64,000 nt of DNA from Candidatus Aegiribacteria sp. MLS_C (GCA_002030045.1 LQBI01000007.1:25443-89442); one strand, 5' to 3'; shown: positions 8,657 to 18,217, counted from the stretch's first letter. A program made the numbers and translations. Notes: generated by a model from the letters alone, not told the origin.

Positions 8657-9117
8657 CTCGCGTAAAAGACGGCAGGGTGGCACCTGCAGCGGTACTCCTG
8701 CTCCTTTTCGCAGCGGCTGCTCCGGCCGACCTCTTCGTCTGGACACCGGCCGGGGTCGATACCCTCATTCCGCTTGGCGGAGAATTCCCCGTACTCTATG
8801 TACTGAGCCAGTCCATGGGCTACGGGTATTCCGTCCACCTTGCGCTGGTGGACCATATGGGCACCGGTCTGCCTGACTCCTTCTGCGTATTCGGTGAGGT
8901 GCTGGTGGAACCGGACGACTACCTCGACACCCTTGAAGCATGCGGCCTGCAGCCTCTGCTCGAGGGCCCCTTGCCTGTCCTGGACATGGAACGTTCCGGG
9001 CTGCCCGACACTCTTGAGCTGCTGCTGGTGGACTTCCCGTTCCGGGCGGAACCGGATACGGCCATCGGCCTCTGGATACTGACCGATGGCCGGTATATCC
9101 GTATGGAGGGACCCTGA
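8653..9117 (+). CDS. Secreted protein of unknown function
   Basis: A 154-residue product starting at a GTG that overlaps the preceding TGA by four bases, indicating translational coupling to the ChaN-like gene. Residues 10-26 form a strong alanine/leucine-rich signal peptide ending APAD. The mature part is short, acidic and probably beta-rich, with no family I recognise. Function unknown; the coupling suggests an envelope role shared with its neighbour. Confidence 0.6.
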   Translation: MTRVKDGRVAPAAVLLLLFAAAAPADLFVWTPAGVDTLIPLGGEFPVLYVLSQSMGYGYSVHLALVDHMGTGLPDSFCVFGEVLVEPDDYLDTLEACGLQPLLEGPLPVLDMERSGLPDTLELLLVDFPFRAEPDTAIGLWILTDGRYIRMEGP

Positions 9118-9275
9118 GACACGGTAGATTACCGCCAGGCGATGCCGTACTTTTGCTCAGTTGAGTTTATCCTGCGGAAGCAGGCCTGTTCCGAGGGACT
9201 CCTGCCGTCGTATGGGGAACCTGTTCGTGACGCGTTCCAGGCGGCGGACACGGACCGTGCGAGCATGCATCATGA

Positions 9276-9305
9276 TTGACCGCTGTGTCCTTTTCCGGGT
9301 ATCTT
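9276..9305 (+). promoter_or_regulatory. Candidate sigma-70 promoter for the M15 peptidase gene
   Basis: TTGACC (9276-9281), 18 bases, then TATCTT (9300-9305), in a 249-bp gene-free interval. Transcription would start about 55 bases before the ATG at 9367. I see nothing else in this interval. Confidence 0.5.
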
Positions 9306-9366
9306 TCCAGTGTAAATGCGCCTTCACGGCCGACGGGTTTCCTATGGCCCCAAATCCATTGGAGGT

Positions 9367-10035
9367 ATGAGGACAGTGTTTCTTCTGCTGGCCGCTCTGG
9401 CCGTTCCCGGTGTTCAGACGGAGGGAACAGCCTCGTCGGAGGAATGGTTCCCGATGACCTTCGAGGAGTCTCTGGAAGGGGTCAGCGAGGACTGCCCCGG
9501 GTGGATAACGGACAACCAGGTACTTATGGACGTGGCATTCGTGGGATTCGACGGGGAAGTGCACTTCGGACAGCTTGTCGTGGATGCCCGGGTCGTGGTC
9601 GATCTGCAGCTGGTGTTCACTCAGATGCTGCTTACTGGATTCCCCCTTGAGTCGGTGGTCCCGATATGCGAGTACGGCTGGGACGACGGTCTATCCATGG
9701 CAGACAACAACACATCGGGCTTCAACTACAGGACCGTGGCCGGCACCGACAGACTTTCCCGCCACGCCTACGGCCTGGCCATAGACATAAACCCGGTACA
9801 GAACCCGTACTGCACCGGCGACAGGATATCTCCGGCCGGGGCGGTCCACGATCCTTCCGTTTCCGGTACGCTCTATGCCGGGCATCCCGTGGTGCTGCTC
9901 TTCAAGGAGCTGGGATGGAGATGGGGAGGGGACTGGACCGAGAAGGACTACCAGCATTTCGACCTGCAGATCAAGCCGATGGCTCTGGAAGGCGTTGAAC
10001 ACCGCCGTTGCTGGCCTCCATGGAGGGTATTATGA
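9367..10035 (+). CDS. M15-family D-alanyl-D-alanine / L,D-peptidase, secreted
   Basis: A 222-residue exported zinc peptidase acting on peptidoglycan stem peptides (VanY/endolysin M15C type). A signal peptide spans residues 1-15. The metal motif HxxxxxxD is seen as RHAYGLAIDIN, and the third ligand region as KDYQHFDLQ near the C-terminus. ATG 9367 directly follows GGAGGT, and upstream in-frame codons do not add a better signal peptide. The end overlaps the next gene by 4 bases. Confidence 0.82.
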   Translation: MRTVFLLLAALAVPGVQTEGTASSEEWFPMTFEESLEGVSEDCPGWITDNQVLMDVAFVGFDGEVHFGQLVVDARVVVDLQLVFTQMLLTGFPLESVVPICEYGWDDGLSMADNNTSGFNYRTVAGTDRLSRHAYGLAIDINPVQNPYCTGDRISPAGAVHDPSVSGTLYAGHPVVLLFKELGWRWGGDWTEKDYQHFDLQIKPMALEGVEHRRCWPPWRVL

Positions 10036-11447
10036 AGATCATCGCAGCTTTGCCCTTTTTTCTCCTTGTATATTCCGCACCTGCCCTTGCAGTGAACGGT
10101 GACGGTCTCGAGGCTCGAGTGGAACTCTGCTACGCTACCTCGGTGAACATGCCGGAGACGGAGTTCGGTCCCGAGAACGTGTTCGACGGGGACACCGCCA
10201 CCTGCTGGGCCACCATGCCCGGGGCAGCTCCGGACGAAGGGCTTTTCTTCTCCTTCGTCGAGCCGAAAACGATCAGCACCATAATGGTGGACCTGGTTCC
10301 GGCGGGGGACGGTTACGAGGGGATAGAGACATACCAGATCTACGTCAACGGCCTGGAGGGCGGAACCTACTCGGGAAGCGACGCTCCCGTCTGGATCAGT
10401 ACTCGTGTGAAATCGTTGTTCATCAGGATAAACACGACGGATTCCATGCAATTGGACGTCGATGGGATCCGGTATACCGGGGACCTGCCTGTGGGCATAA
10501 GGGAGGTCACAATGACGGTGGAGGTATCAGAAGCGGGAGATCTCGCCCCTTTGAGGATCGTCCCCATCGGCAGAGCGGCGGGAAGCGTAAGGGCCAGTTC
10601 GAGCCTCGAGCCCGAGGAGGCCTACTCGCCGGATTTCCTTTTCGATTCACGTCCGGCCTTCGGCTGGGCCGACGGCAATGAAGAGGATACCGGGGAGGGG
10701 GAGAACCTGGTCTTCACACTGGACGAGCCCGTGAGAATAGAGCAGCTGAGGATATGGAACGGCTACCAGAGGTCCGAGACGCATTTCCTGCACAACGAGA
10801 GGGCCTCCCGTATCTCCTTCGGGACCTGCCTGGAGAATCCCGGAGTGTACCGGCTGGAGGATTCGATGGAGCCCCAGGTGGTGACCCTTGACCATCCTCT
10901 CGAGGGCGACTGCTTCGAGCTGGACTTTCTGGATGTCTATTCAGGCGAAGTCTACCGGGACCTGGTCATCAGCGAGTTCCGTTTCTTCGACGGCGAGAAC
11001 TGGTTCATACTCGATACCGGGACCAGCGAGGAGCGCAAGTTCGCCATACTGGAATGGGCCGAAGGCGCCGAGTTCGGGAGGATTCTGGACCGGCAGCTCT
11101 ACCTCGGCGCCATGGAGAACGGCGACAGCTGGGAACCCCATGCACAGACACTGGTGCTGCGTTCCAACGGGAGTTTCATAGTCTGGATGGAGGACTACTG
11201 GGTCGACGGCGAGGAACACATGTACGCCGACGGCAACTGGCAGGTCATCGACGGCAGCACGGTCCGCATCTTCGGCCGTCTGCAGAGGGTATCCAGGACC
11301 GGTATGGAACCCTACGACCCCTACGCCGGTTCCTGGCCCGACCAGGGACAGGATACGCAGCGTCTCACCGTCTTCAGCGACACGCTCCGCATGAGCGGGA
11401 ACACGGTCTCCAGCGACAGGGGCCTCTTCCAGGACTTCAGTTTCTAG
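10032..11447 (+). CDS. Secreted discoidin-like carbohydrate-binding protein
   Basis: A 471-residue exported protein: signal peptide at residues 1-20 (cleavage after ALA), then a region resembling the discoidin-like NADase-type glycan-binding domain (FGPENVFDGDTATCWAT), repeated in diverged form near residue 200 (SPDFLFDSRPAFGWADG). The C-terminal third (from about 330) is a separate domain with short beta repeats. Inferred: surface glycan binding. The ATG overlaps the end of the M15 gene and GGAGGG is upstream, suggesting co-expression with cell-wall hydrolysis. Confidence 0.65.
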   Translation: MKIIAALPFFLLVYSAPALAVNGDGLEARVELCYATSVNMPETEFGPENVFDGDTATCWATMPGAAPDEGLFFSFVEPKTISTIMVDLVPAGDGYEGIETYQIYVNGLEGGTYSGSDAPVWISTRVKSLFIRINTTDSMQLDVDGIRYTGDLPVGIREVTMTVEVSEAGDLAPLRIVPIGRAAGSVRASSSLEPEEAYSPDFLFDSRPAFGWADGNEEDTGEGENLVFTLDEPVRIEQLRIWNGYQRSETHFLHNERASRISFGTCLENPGVYRLEDSMEPQVVTLDHPLEGDCFELDFLDVYSGEVYRDLVISEFRFFDGENWFILDTGTSEERKFAILEWAEGAEFGRILDRQLYLGAMENGDSWEPHAQTLVLRSNGSFIVWMEDYWVDGEEHMYADGNWQVIDGSTVRIFGRLQRVSRTGMEPYDPYAGSWPDQGQDTQRLTVFSDTLRMSGNTVSSDRGLFQDFSF

Positions 11448-11459
11448 GGGAGACAGTCA

Positions 11460-13052
11460 TTGTCCCGCGAACCGCTCGGGCCGCGGTACCTCCCGGTGCT
11501 GCTCCTGCTCCTCGCCGTTTCCGCCGGGTCCGGTCTGCTTGCAGTTCTGCGGAGCGACCATCCCACCGGCTGGGACGGCTACTACTACCTGGTGCAGGTC
11601 CGGACCCTGCTCTCGGAGGGCGAAATGCACTCGCCGGAGTACTCCCCCGTCTACATACCGATGATCCTCTTCCGGCTGCTGACCGGCAGCTGCCTGTGGG
11701 CCTTCAGGCTCACGGCGGTGCTGGCGCGGGTGCTCTTCGTGCTGTCGGTCTTCGTTCTTTCACGGACCCTCGTAAGGTCGTGGGGAGGAGGGGGGGATGA
11801 ACCTGCGTTAACGGCCCTGGCCGCGGCTGCGATGGCGGTCATGAGCCCTTCGCTGGATTTCTTCTCCGCACAGTTCCCCAAGAACCTGCTGGGCTTCTGT
11901 CTTCTGCTGTTCTTCGCCTCTTCGGTCATCGTCCTGTCCGGCCGGTGGCAGAGGGGGGCTTTCAGGGTTAACGCACCGGGTCTTTCGGTCTCCCTGCTCC
12001 TTTTCGCCGCCACGTTCCTGACACACCGCTTCTCCGCGGTGCTGGCAGTGGCCTTCATGCTGCTGTACCTTGTTCCCCCGGTCTTCCGTGGTTCCGAAAG
12101 ACGGATTCCCGCCGTGGCGACGGCAGCAGCTGCTCTGCTCCTCGCCGTCCTGACGGTCCTCTCCGGCAGGATTCCCCTGGCACCCTCGCTGCGGGACCTG
12201 GAGAGGGTTACAGGGGACCTGTCGGCCTCACCCTCCCTGGTACCCCTGGAATTCGTGCGAAGCTTCGGCAGTTTCAGGATGTCCCTTCCCTGGCTGCTGG
12301 AGACCGGGGCAGCATCCCTGGCACCCGTGCTGTCCGCGGTACTCCTGCTGATCCCCGCGGTTCGGGACAGGGTCCGTCCGGGCGGGGGATACGCCTCGGT
12401 GCTTGTTCTGTCGATGGTGGGGCTGTTCCCATTCCTGGAGTTCTCCCTGACGGGTCTTGCGTACAGGCTCCTTTTCGCAACACTCCTGCTCTTCCCCTTG
12501 GTATGCCTTCCGTGGCTGGTCGGGACGGTGCGGTTCCTGCGCCGGAGATCAGGAGGAAGGGTCCTTCCGGCGGTGGGACTCACGGCTGTCCTGGCCGGTA
12601 TGTCGTTCCTGACGGCTCCGTCGTACGACCCGGTTCTCCACGACCCGCCCTACGACCGCTACGAGGAGATCTCTGACAGGGTGGCTGAACTCCTTTCCGG
12701 CAGTGACTTCGAGCTTGTGGTCGCTCACCGTTCTCTGGCGGAGGTCATTACCTTCAGGCACGGTATCGACGCCCTGCCATGGGCCCCTGAGGAGAGGTTC
12801 ACACGGGAAAGGGTATGGCGTGTCACCGCGGGGGTGATGAGGGGGGAGTTCGCCTGGTATCTGGGGAGCGGAGCCATGGACAGTCTGTACCGGAGGCTGC
12901 CAGGGGACTACGCACTGCTGCGGGAGGACGCGTGGGAGAGCTTCCTCGAAGGGATAGCGGGCGATCCTGCCCTGCTGGAGGCGGTGGGGACCTGGAGGAA
13001 TCCCATGGACGTGAGACCCGGGTACCTGGTGGGAGACTCCTCCAGGAAATGA
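11460..13052 (+). CDS. Polytopic membrane protein, GT-C glycosyltransferase-like
   Basis: A 530-residue protein with about 11-12 hydrophobic segments. The loop after the first one has HPTGWDGYYYLVQVR, resembling the acidic first-loop motif of GT-C (GT39/GT83-like) lipid-linked sugar transferases. A soluble C-terminal domain starts near residue 400. It starts with TTG preceded by GGGGAG and follows the discoidin-like gene by 12 bases. Glycosyltransferase activity is inferred from topology and the acidic loop only. Confidence 0.55.
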   Translation: MSREPLGPRYLPVLLLLLAVSAGSGLLAVLRSDHPTGWDGYYYLVQVRTLLSEGEMHSPEYSPVYIPMILFRLLTGSCLWAFRLTAVLARVLFVLSVFVLSRTLVRSWGGGGDEPALTALAAAAMAVMSPSLDFFSAQFPKNLLGFCLLLFFASSVIVLSGRWQRGAFRVNAPGLSVSLLLFAATFLTHRFSAVLAVAFMLLYLVPPVFRGSERRIPAVATAAAALLLAVLTVLSGRIPLAPSLRDLERVTGDLSASPSLVPLEFVRSFGSFRMSLPWLLETGAASLAPVLSAVLLLIPAVRDRVRPGGGYASVLVLSMVGLFPFLEFSLTGLAYRLLFATLLLFPLVCLPWLVGTVRFLRRRSGGRVLPAVGLTAVLAGMSFLTAPSYDPVLHDPPYDRYEEISDRVAELLSGSDFELVVAHRSLAEVITFRHGIDALPWAPEERFTRERVWRVTAGVMRGEFAWYLGSGAMDSLYRRLPGDYALLREDAWESFLEGIAGDPALLEAVGTWRNPMDVRPGYLVGDSSRK

Positions 13053-13076
13053 CGATTCGGTGTTTCCGTGTATATT
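13049..13076 (+). promoter_or_regulatory. Candidate promoter for the ABC exporter genes
   Basis: ATGACG (13049-13054), 16 bases, then TATATT (13071-13076), overlapping the end of the membrane-protein gene. The TATATTC hexamer recurs upstream of other genes in the window. Confidence 0.4.
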
Positions 13077-13107
13077 CTGGCCCTGTCGTTCGAGAGGGGT
13101 TTATGAG

Positions 13108-13884
13108 TTGATAGAGGTACGCGACCTGGTCAAGACCTTCAGGCTCACCCGCAGGCAGCGCAGGGAGGAGGGCTGGCCGAAGGACGTCCGCGAGATAAGG
13201 GCGGTCGAAGGCGTCAGCTTCACCTGCAGGCCGGGCAGGATATTCACGCTGCTGGGGCCCAACGGCGCCGGCAAGACCACCGTCCTCAGGATTATAGCCA
13301 CCCTCATGGAGCCCGATTCGGGCAGCATAAGCGTCTGCGGATTCGATACCGTCGAGCAGCCGGGCAATGTCAGGGCCAGGATCGGATTCCTTACCGGCAG
13401 CACCCGTCTCTACGACCGGCTCACGGTTTCGGAACTGATCAGGTACTACGCCGACCTCCACGGAATGGAGGCGGACCACTACAGGAAACGCAGGGACGAG
13501 CTGTTCGACATGCTGGACATGCACGAGATAGCCGGCAGGAGGATCGGAAAGCTCTCCACAGGCATGAAGCAGAAGGTCTCCATCGTCAGGACCGTGATAC
13601 ACGATCCAGAGGTCATGATATTCGACGAGCCCACGGTGGGCCTGGACGTGATCACCTCCCGCAGCATCATAGAACTGATCCACAGCTGCAAAGAAAGGGG
13701 AAGGACGGTCATCTTCTCCACCCACATCATGAGCGAGGTGAGCAGGCTCTCCGACGACCTGGCCATACTCCACAGGGGCAGGCTGCTCTACAACGACACG
13801 TACGAATCCTTCACCGGGGGCATGAAGACTCCGTCGGTTGAGGAGGAGTTCGTAAGGGTACTGGTCGGGGAGGTGGAGGAATAG
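13108..13884 (+). CDS. ABC transporter ATP-binding protein, NatA-like
   Basis: A 258-residue ABC-2 exporter ATPase. Walker A is LLGPNGAGKTTV, the signature motif is KLSTGMKQKVSI, Walker B is VMIFDEPTVGLD, and the switch histidine is in FSTHIMSEV. The start was set at TTG 13108 because GAGGGGT lies about 9 bases upstream and the family usually begins LIEVRDLVK; upstream residues would be junk. The permease follows with stop and start regions overlapping. The substrate is unknown; the similarity is to NatAB-type sodium or multidrug exporters. Confidence 0.85.
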   Translation: MIEVRDLVKTFRLTRRQRREEGWPKDVREIRAVEGVSFTCRPGRIFTLLGPNGAGKTTVLRIIATLMEPDSGSISVCGFDTVEQPGNVRARIGFLTGSTRLYDRLTVSELIRYYADLHGMEADHYRKRRDELFDMLDMHEIAGRRIGKLSTGMKQKVSIVRTVIHDPEVMIFDEPTVGLDVITSRSIIELIHSCKERGRTVIFSTHIMSEVSRLSDDLAILHRGRLLYNDTYESFTGGMKTPSVEEEFVRVLVGEVEE

Positions 13885-15074
13885 GCATCGCATTCACGAT
13901 CTTCCGCAAGGAACTGAAGGACTCCCTCCGGGACCGCAGGACCCTCTTCATGCTGGTGGTCCTTCCCATGCTGATGTTCCCTGTTCTGATCGGGCTCACA
14001 TCCAGTTTCATAGCCTCCCACGAGGCCCGGGCCCATGAGAGGACCATGACCGTGGCGGTCTTCATGCAGGGCAACCGGCCGGGATTCGCCGATTTCCTGG
14101 AGGGGAGCGAGTCGGTGCAGATATTACCTGTAGAGGACCTGGACGAGGCCAGGGAGCTTGTGCGGAGCGACAGTCTGGACGCGGTGATAGTCTTCGAGGA
14201 GGATTTCGACAGAGTTGTCCGGGACCTGGGCACCGGCGGCGTCGAACTGTGCATCAAGCTCACGGAGGACAGCGAGATAGAGCGGGGAAGGCTGCTGGAC
14301 GCACTGTCGGCCTACGGCGACACGCTCCGGGAGGAGAGGTTCCGTTCGCTTGACCTGGAAGTATCCGTCTGCCAGGTGCTGGAGGTGGACACGGTGAACA
14401 TGGCCACAGTGCGGGAGAGGTTCGCCGACGTGGCCGGCGGAATACTGCCCTACATGTTCGTGATCTTCTGCTTCATGGGAGCTATGTACCCGGCAATCGA
14501 CCTGGCCGCCGGTGAGAAGGAGAGGGGGACCCTGGAGACGCTGCTGACCTCTCCGGTGAACAGGATGCAGATACTGGTGGGCAAGGTGGGCGTGGTGATA
14601 CTCACCGGCATCACCTCGGCGGCGGTCTCCTTCGTTGGTCTCTACGCCGGTGTGAGGTACATGGGATCGATACCCCCGGAGCTCTTCCACCTGCTACTGT
14701 CGATACTCAGACCTGGAACGGTGCTGTTCCTCCTGACCCTGCTCCTGCCCCTTACCGTTTTCTTCGCGTCGCTTCTTTTGTCGCTGTCCTTCACCGCAAG
14801 GTCGTACAAGGAGGCGCAGAGCAAGCTCGGTCCCCTGATGCCGGTGATAATCATCCCCGCATTCATAGGCATGCTCCCGGGAATAGGCTTCAACGCGCTC
14901 ACGGCGGTGATACCTGTGCTCAACGTCACGCTGGCTACGAAGCAGGTAATCGCGGGACATGCGGACCCCCTGCTGATAGGCCTGGTCTACGCATCTCTGG
15001 TCCTGTACGCGGCACTTGGGCTGTTCATATGCTCCAGGGTCTTCTCAAGGGAGAGCGTCATTTTCGGAAGCTGA
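13881..15074 (+). CDS. ABC-2 type permease, NatB-like
   Basis: The membrane partner of the ATPase above. The first helix lies around RRTLFMLVVLPMLMFP, preceded by the family-typical RKELKDSLRDRR. A periplasmic domain spans about residues 60-200, and five or more helices follow, with the ABC-2 block EKERGTLETLLTSPV. The frame contains no ATG, GTG or TTG between its upstream stop at 13839 and ATG 13950, which falls inside the first helix. I therefore place the start at ATA 13881 (ATAG overlapping the ATPase stop, GGAGG just before); ATC 13887 is an alternative. Confidence 0.75.
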   Translation: MGIAFTIFRKELKDSLRDRRTLFMLVVLPMLMFPVLIGLTSSFIASHEARAHERTMTVAVFMQGNRPGFADFLEGSESVQILPVEDLDEARELVRSDSLDAVIVFEEDFDRVVRDLGTGGVELCIKLTEDSEIERGRLLDALSAYGDTLREERFRSLDLEVSVCQVLEVDTVNMATVRERFADVAGGILPYMFVIFCFMGAMYPAIDLAAGEKERGTLETLLTSPVNRMQILVGKVGVVILTGITSAAVSFVGLYAGVRYMGSIPPELFHLLLSILRPGTVLFLLTLLLPLTVFFASLLLSLSFTARSYKEAQSKLGPLMPVIIIPAFIGMLPGIGFNALTAVIPVLNVTLATKQVIAGHADPLLIGLVYASLVLYAALGLFICSRVFSRESVIFGS

Positions 15075-15087
15075 TCTTTCAGCGACC

Positions 15088-16116
15088 TCAGGAAATGTGG
15101 AACATGGATTTCCTTATCTCGCCCTTATCAAGCTCCAGCCTGCGCCATCCGCTATGGTCGTTCAGGCCCTGCCAGCGCCGCTCTTCCGTTATGTAGTGCC
15201 AGTCCTTGTCCACCTGGTAGTACAACTGAAGGTCCCGTGTCTCTATGATGTTGACTATCTCGTTGTTGTGGTAGCGGTTGGCGTCGAAATCGGTTATGGC
15301 GTTCTGGCCCATCTCGGAGTACACCTCGTTGAGGTCCAGCAGCAGGTCGTGGATCCTGGAGTCCATGTCCACGGCGTTCAGGCCCACCGCCCTGGCCTCC
15401 CTGGCTATGATGGGGTAGTCGTGGGATGGATACCATGAGTTCAGCGCGTGTGATATCCTCTCGATGGTGCCTTCGTCCTCGATATGGAAGCTGAGTATGT
15501 CCCTGGAAAGCTTCACGGAAAGGGAGTTGGACCTGTCGGCGTCCCCTATCACCAGGGGATGTATGTACTGGTAGAGCGACTGGTAGGGGTTCCCGGACTG
15601 TGAGTCCTTCTCGTCGCGCCAGAGCTTGATAACCCTGTTCATTGCGTCCAGGGATACCGCCACCCTGTTGTTGTCACGGTCCAGGGGAGAGAGTTTGTGT
15701 GTTATTGATGTATCCACCGCCGTGAGGTAGGCCATGGGTCCCATTATTATCCTGTCGGCTCCCAGGGCGATCATGGTGGCGGCCGAGGCGCATTCCAGCG
15801 GGATGAGGGCCACCAGCTCCTCGCAGTACATCCGCAGAAGGCTCACTATTCGAAGGCTCGCCTGCCCGTTGCCGCCGTTGGACTTGAGGAAGATGTAGAG
15901 CCTGTTCCTCTTGCCGGTGCGCTCCAGCATCTGGTAGAAACCCATGACGTCGTTGCCGCAGACGCTTCCGTCGGGATTGTTCCAGTAGGTGATGAGATCC
16001 CCGTCCAGCATTCCGTCGATCTCCTTGATAAGCTCCTGTGTCTGGTCGAAGAGCACCGGCGGCTGCTTCAGGACGGGACCATCGACACTGTTCTGCTGAG
16101 AATCGCTGCCGTTCAA
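15088..16116 (-). CDS. SDH-family Clp-fold serine proteinase
   Basis: A 342-residue cytoplasmic protein of the SDH_protease (PF01972) group, related to SppA/ClpP folds. The core has LYIFLKSNGGNGQAS (oxyanion strand) and ECASAATMIALGADRI, where Ser111 is the likely nucleophile. No signal peptide or transmembrane segment is seen, unlike SppA. A GAGAGGGGAT ribosome site precedes the ATG. It converges on the ABC permease gene with a 13-bp gap holding a short hairpin. The substrate is unknown. Confidence 0.75.
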   Translation of the reverse strand: MNGSDSQQNSVDGPVLKQPPVLFDQTQELIKEIDGMLDGDLITYWNNPDGSVCGNDVMGFYQMLERTGKRNRLYIFLKSNGGNGQASLRIVSLLRMYCEELVALIPLECASAATMIALGADRIIMGPMAYLTAVDTSITHKLSPLDRDNNRVAVSLDAMNRVIKLWRDEKDSQSGNPYQSLYQYIHPLVIGDADRSNSLSVKLSRDILSFHIEDEGTIERISHALNSWYPSHDYPIIAREARAVGLNAVDMDSRIHDLLLDLNEVYSEMGQNAITDFDANRYHNNEIVNIIETRDLQLYYQVDKDWHYITEERRWQGLNDHSGWRRLELDKGEIRKSMFHIS

Positions 16117-16263
16117 TTGGATCCCCTCTCCATGGATGCGGTTGCTAATGACGAACGAAGTAATATAGAGGACTCGGCCTGCGAAAGTGAATCAACTCAA
16201 GCGGTGAACAACCTGAAGCAGGTGAATCATCTCATGCCGTTGATTCGCCGCTTTCCCGGGCCG

Positions 16264-17058
16264 TTACTGTTCCGGATTCGAATGGAAGCTCCAAGTTGAT
16301 GCGTCGCGTTCTTCGTATGTGCCGGGGTCATCGGGAGGGTAGTGAATTCCGCTCATTGAATAGATCGCCTCCGCGCGCAGGGACGTGAGTCTCCGTCCGC
16401 CGTGGAAGGGTCCCTCGTAGAGGAACTCTACATACCCGATGAAAGGGATGTGACTGCTGAAAAAGCCGGGATGCTCCTGCTCTAGCCATCGGCAGGCGGC
16501 GTCCTCGTCGCTCTTCCATGGGACTTCCATTTCGGCGTATTCCGCGATGAGTTCGGAGTAGGCGTCCGTTTCCAGGGCCGGGACTCGCAGGTAAACGTAG
16601 AAGTTGCTGCCGGGTTGATCCGGGCGGGTCGCCGCGGGATCCGTTCCATGATTGAGAACTTGCCAGCTCGACCAGTTGTTCATGTCCGCCGAGTACCTGA
16701 CGTAAATGTCTCCCCGGTACGGCGTGATGGTCTGGCCGTTGTCCAGGACCACCTCACCGGGAGCCGGAATCAGGGCGACTGATAAATGAACTGCTGCAGG
16801 GGCCCTCCATGAAAGCCCGAGAGCCATGGGCCGTGTCCGGACCCAGCCGTTTCTGATGGATTGCGGGTCCCCGTCCCATCCGAGCCCTTCCGCAGTAATG
16901 GTGATTATTTCCGGATCCGACCAGGAGGCCAGTTCGATTGCTTCTGCATGGTTTGAAAGGTCGATCTCAAGTGTCTTGAGATCGATGATGGACGGCACCG
17001 CAGTTCCGGCAGTCACCACAAGCAGCACCGCTGCTCCGAGGAAGGCTTCCCTTTTCAT
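16264..17058 (-). CDS. Secreted protein of unknown function
   Basis: A 264-residue product with a signal peptide (hydrophobic residues 8-20, probable cleavage near AVP). The mature region looks like a beta-sandwich binding domain (GDIYVRYSADMNNWSSW, FYVYLRVPA) followed by a small mixed domain. No catalytic motif is recognised. GAAAGGGAAC lies upstream of the ATG. It is in the same orientation as the protease gene but 147 bp away, so co-transcription is uncertain. Confidence 0.6.
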   Translation of the reverse strand: MKREAFLGAAVLLVVTAGTAVPSIIDLKTLEIDLSNHAEAIELASWSDPEIITITAEGLGWDGDPQSIRNGWVRTRPMALGLSWRAPAAVHLSVALIPAPGEVVLDNGQTITPYRGDIYVRYSADMNNWSSWQVLNHGTDPAATRPDQPGSNFYVYLRVPALETDAYSELIAEYAEMEVPWKSDEDAACRWLEQEHPGFFSSHIPFIGYVEFLYEGPFHGGRRLTSLRAEAIYSMSGIHYPPDDPGTYEERDASTWSFHSNPEQ

Positions 17059-17310
17059 GACGGTTCCCTTTCACCTGGTTCGGATCACTGGATCATACCG
17101 GAATCAGTTCCTTGACGATACACCGCCGCGGGGGGGAGTATTCCCTTTTGCTGCAGGTGACGGTCGGTCCTGGAGCGCGGAGTTTCAGTCGTCAGACGTT
17201 TCTCATCTGCTCGCCATGGGACCGGAGTACGAGATGAGAGCAGTCCGCTGCTCCGGTGGACGTAACTGTGTTCGTGCTGAAGTCCCGGTCAGGTGCCTGT
17301 GTCCGGAGTA

Positions 17311-18021
17311 TCATGACCTGCTGATGAGATCTTTTTCCCGTTCCTCTATCATATCGAGCATCTCGTCCCCGCCTGCAGCCGACAGGAGCTCTTCGATGAA
17401 CCGGTCCGAGCGCAGCATCCTGCTCAGTCTGGCCAGCACGTGAAGATGTTCGTTGGCTTCGGGAAATACAAGTAGGAAGAAGAGTGCGGTAAGCCTGCCG
17501 TGTTCCTCGCCGAAGGGGAGAGGGTGGGGAGGTCGGAAGAGCATCAGAAGGCTCTGCTCTACGTAGAGCTGTTTCACGTTCAGGGGATGTGTCAGGGCCA
17601 CTCCGCACCGAAGGGCCGTGCTGCAGGCCTCCTCCCTTCGGATCAGCTGGTCCAGCAGGGCCTTCTCGTCGTAAATAGCGCCTGTGGATACCGCCTCGGC
17701 GGCCATGGTCCTCAGCATGCTGGACCCGGTGCCCACCCTGGGAGGGAACACTATTCGGCCGAAGAGCTTGTCGGTGACGAGAAGCCGGGAGGGATCAAGG
17801 CCGATGGTCTCCGCGTTGGACTGTTCCGCCGCCGCCAGCTTCTCCGCGGCAAGGCTGCCGAACTCCCTCGTGAGCCATTCCATTATGTCGCTGCGGAGAT
17901 AGCATCGCCTGCCCTGGCGAAGGACAGTCCTGAGCCCTGCCTTCTCCACCTCTCTGGAGGCCTCCTTCAGGCCCATCCCAAGGCACCTGGCCGTATCCGT
18001 CAGCGTCAGATAGTCCTCCAT
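17311..18021 (-). CDS. HTH domain fused to PTS EIIA (fructose/nitrogen type) regulatory protein
   Basis: A 236-residue protein. Residues 5-52 match an excisionase/MerR-like winged HTH (LTLTDTARCLGMGLKEA, then RRCYLRSDIMEWL). Residues about 84-232 form an EIIA type 2 domain with the phosphorylatable histidine in GVALTHPLNV (His145). No EIIB or EIIC lies nearby, so it is more likely a PtsN-like regulator than a sugar transporter. The 252-bp gap to the upstream minus gene contains nothing else I can support. Confidence 0.72.
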   Translation of the reverse strand: MEDYLTLTDTARCLGMGLKEASREVEKAGLRTVLRQGRRCYLRSDIMEWLTREFGSLAAEKLAAAEQSNAETIGLDPSRLLVTDKLFGRIVFPPRVGTGSSMLRTMAAEAVSTGAIYDEKALLDQLIRREEACSTALRCGVALTHPLNVKQLYVEQSLLMLFRPPHPLPFGEEHGRLTALFFLLVFPEANEHLHVLARLSRMLRSDRFIEELLSAAGGDEMLDMIEEREKDLISRS

Positions 18022-18217
18022 GTCCCTTCAGTCTATCTTTTGGGAGGACCGGTTATCCTCCCGCCCATTTCCTGCGGGGATTTACGGAAGGACAATATAC
18101 CCTGTTCCGCGGTCCGTCAAAACTGTTCCCCCTGGCATCATCAGCTTCCGACTCCGAACTTGCCCCAGGCTTACAGTGATCCCGCTGTGTTTCGTAAAGT
18201 GTAACCGGTTCGCATGC

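Noticed and set aside
15070-15083. A bidirectional terminator between the ABC permease and the protease gene
   Set aside because: Only a 5-bp stem (GCTGA/TCAGC) without a U tract; too weak to call.
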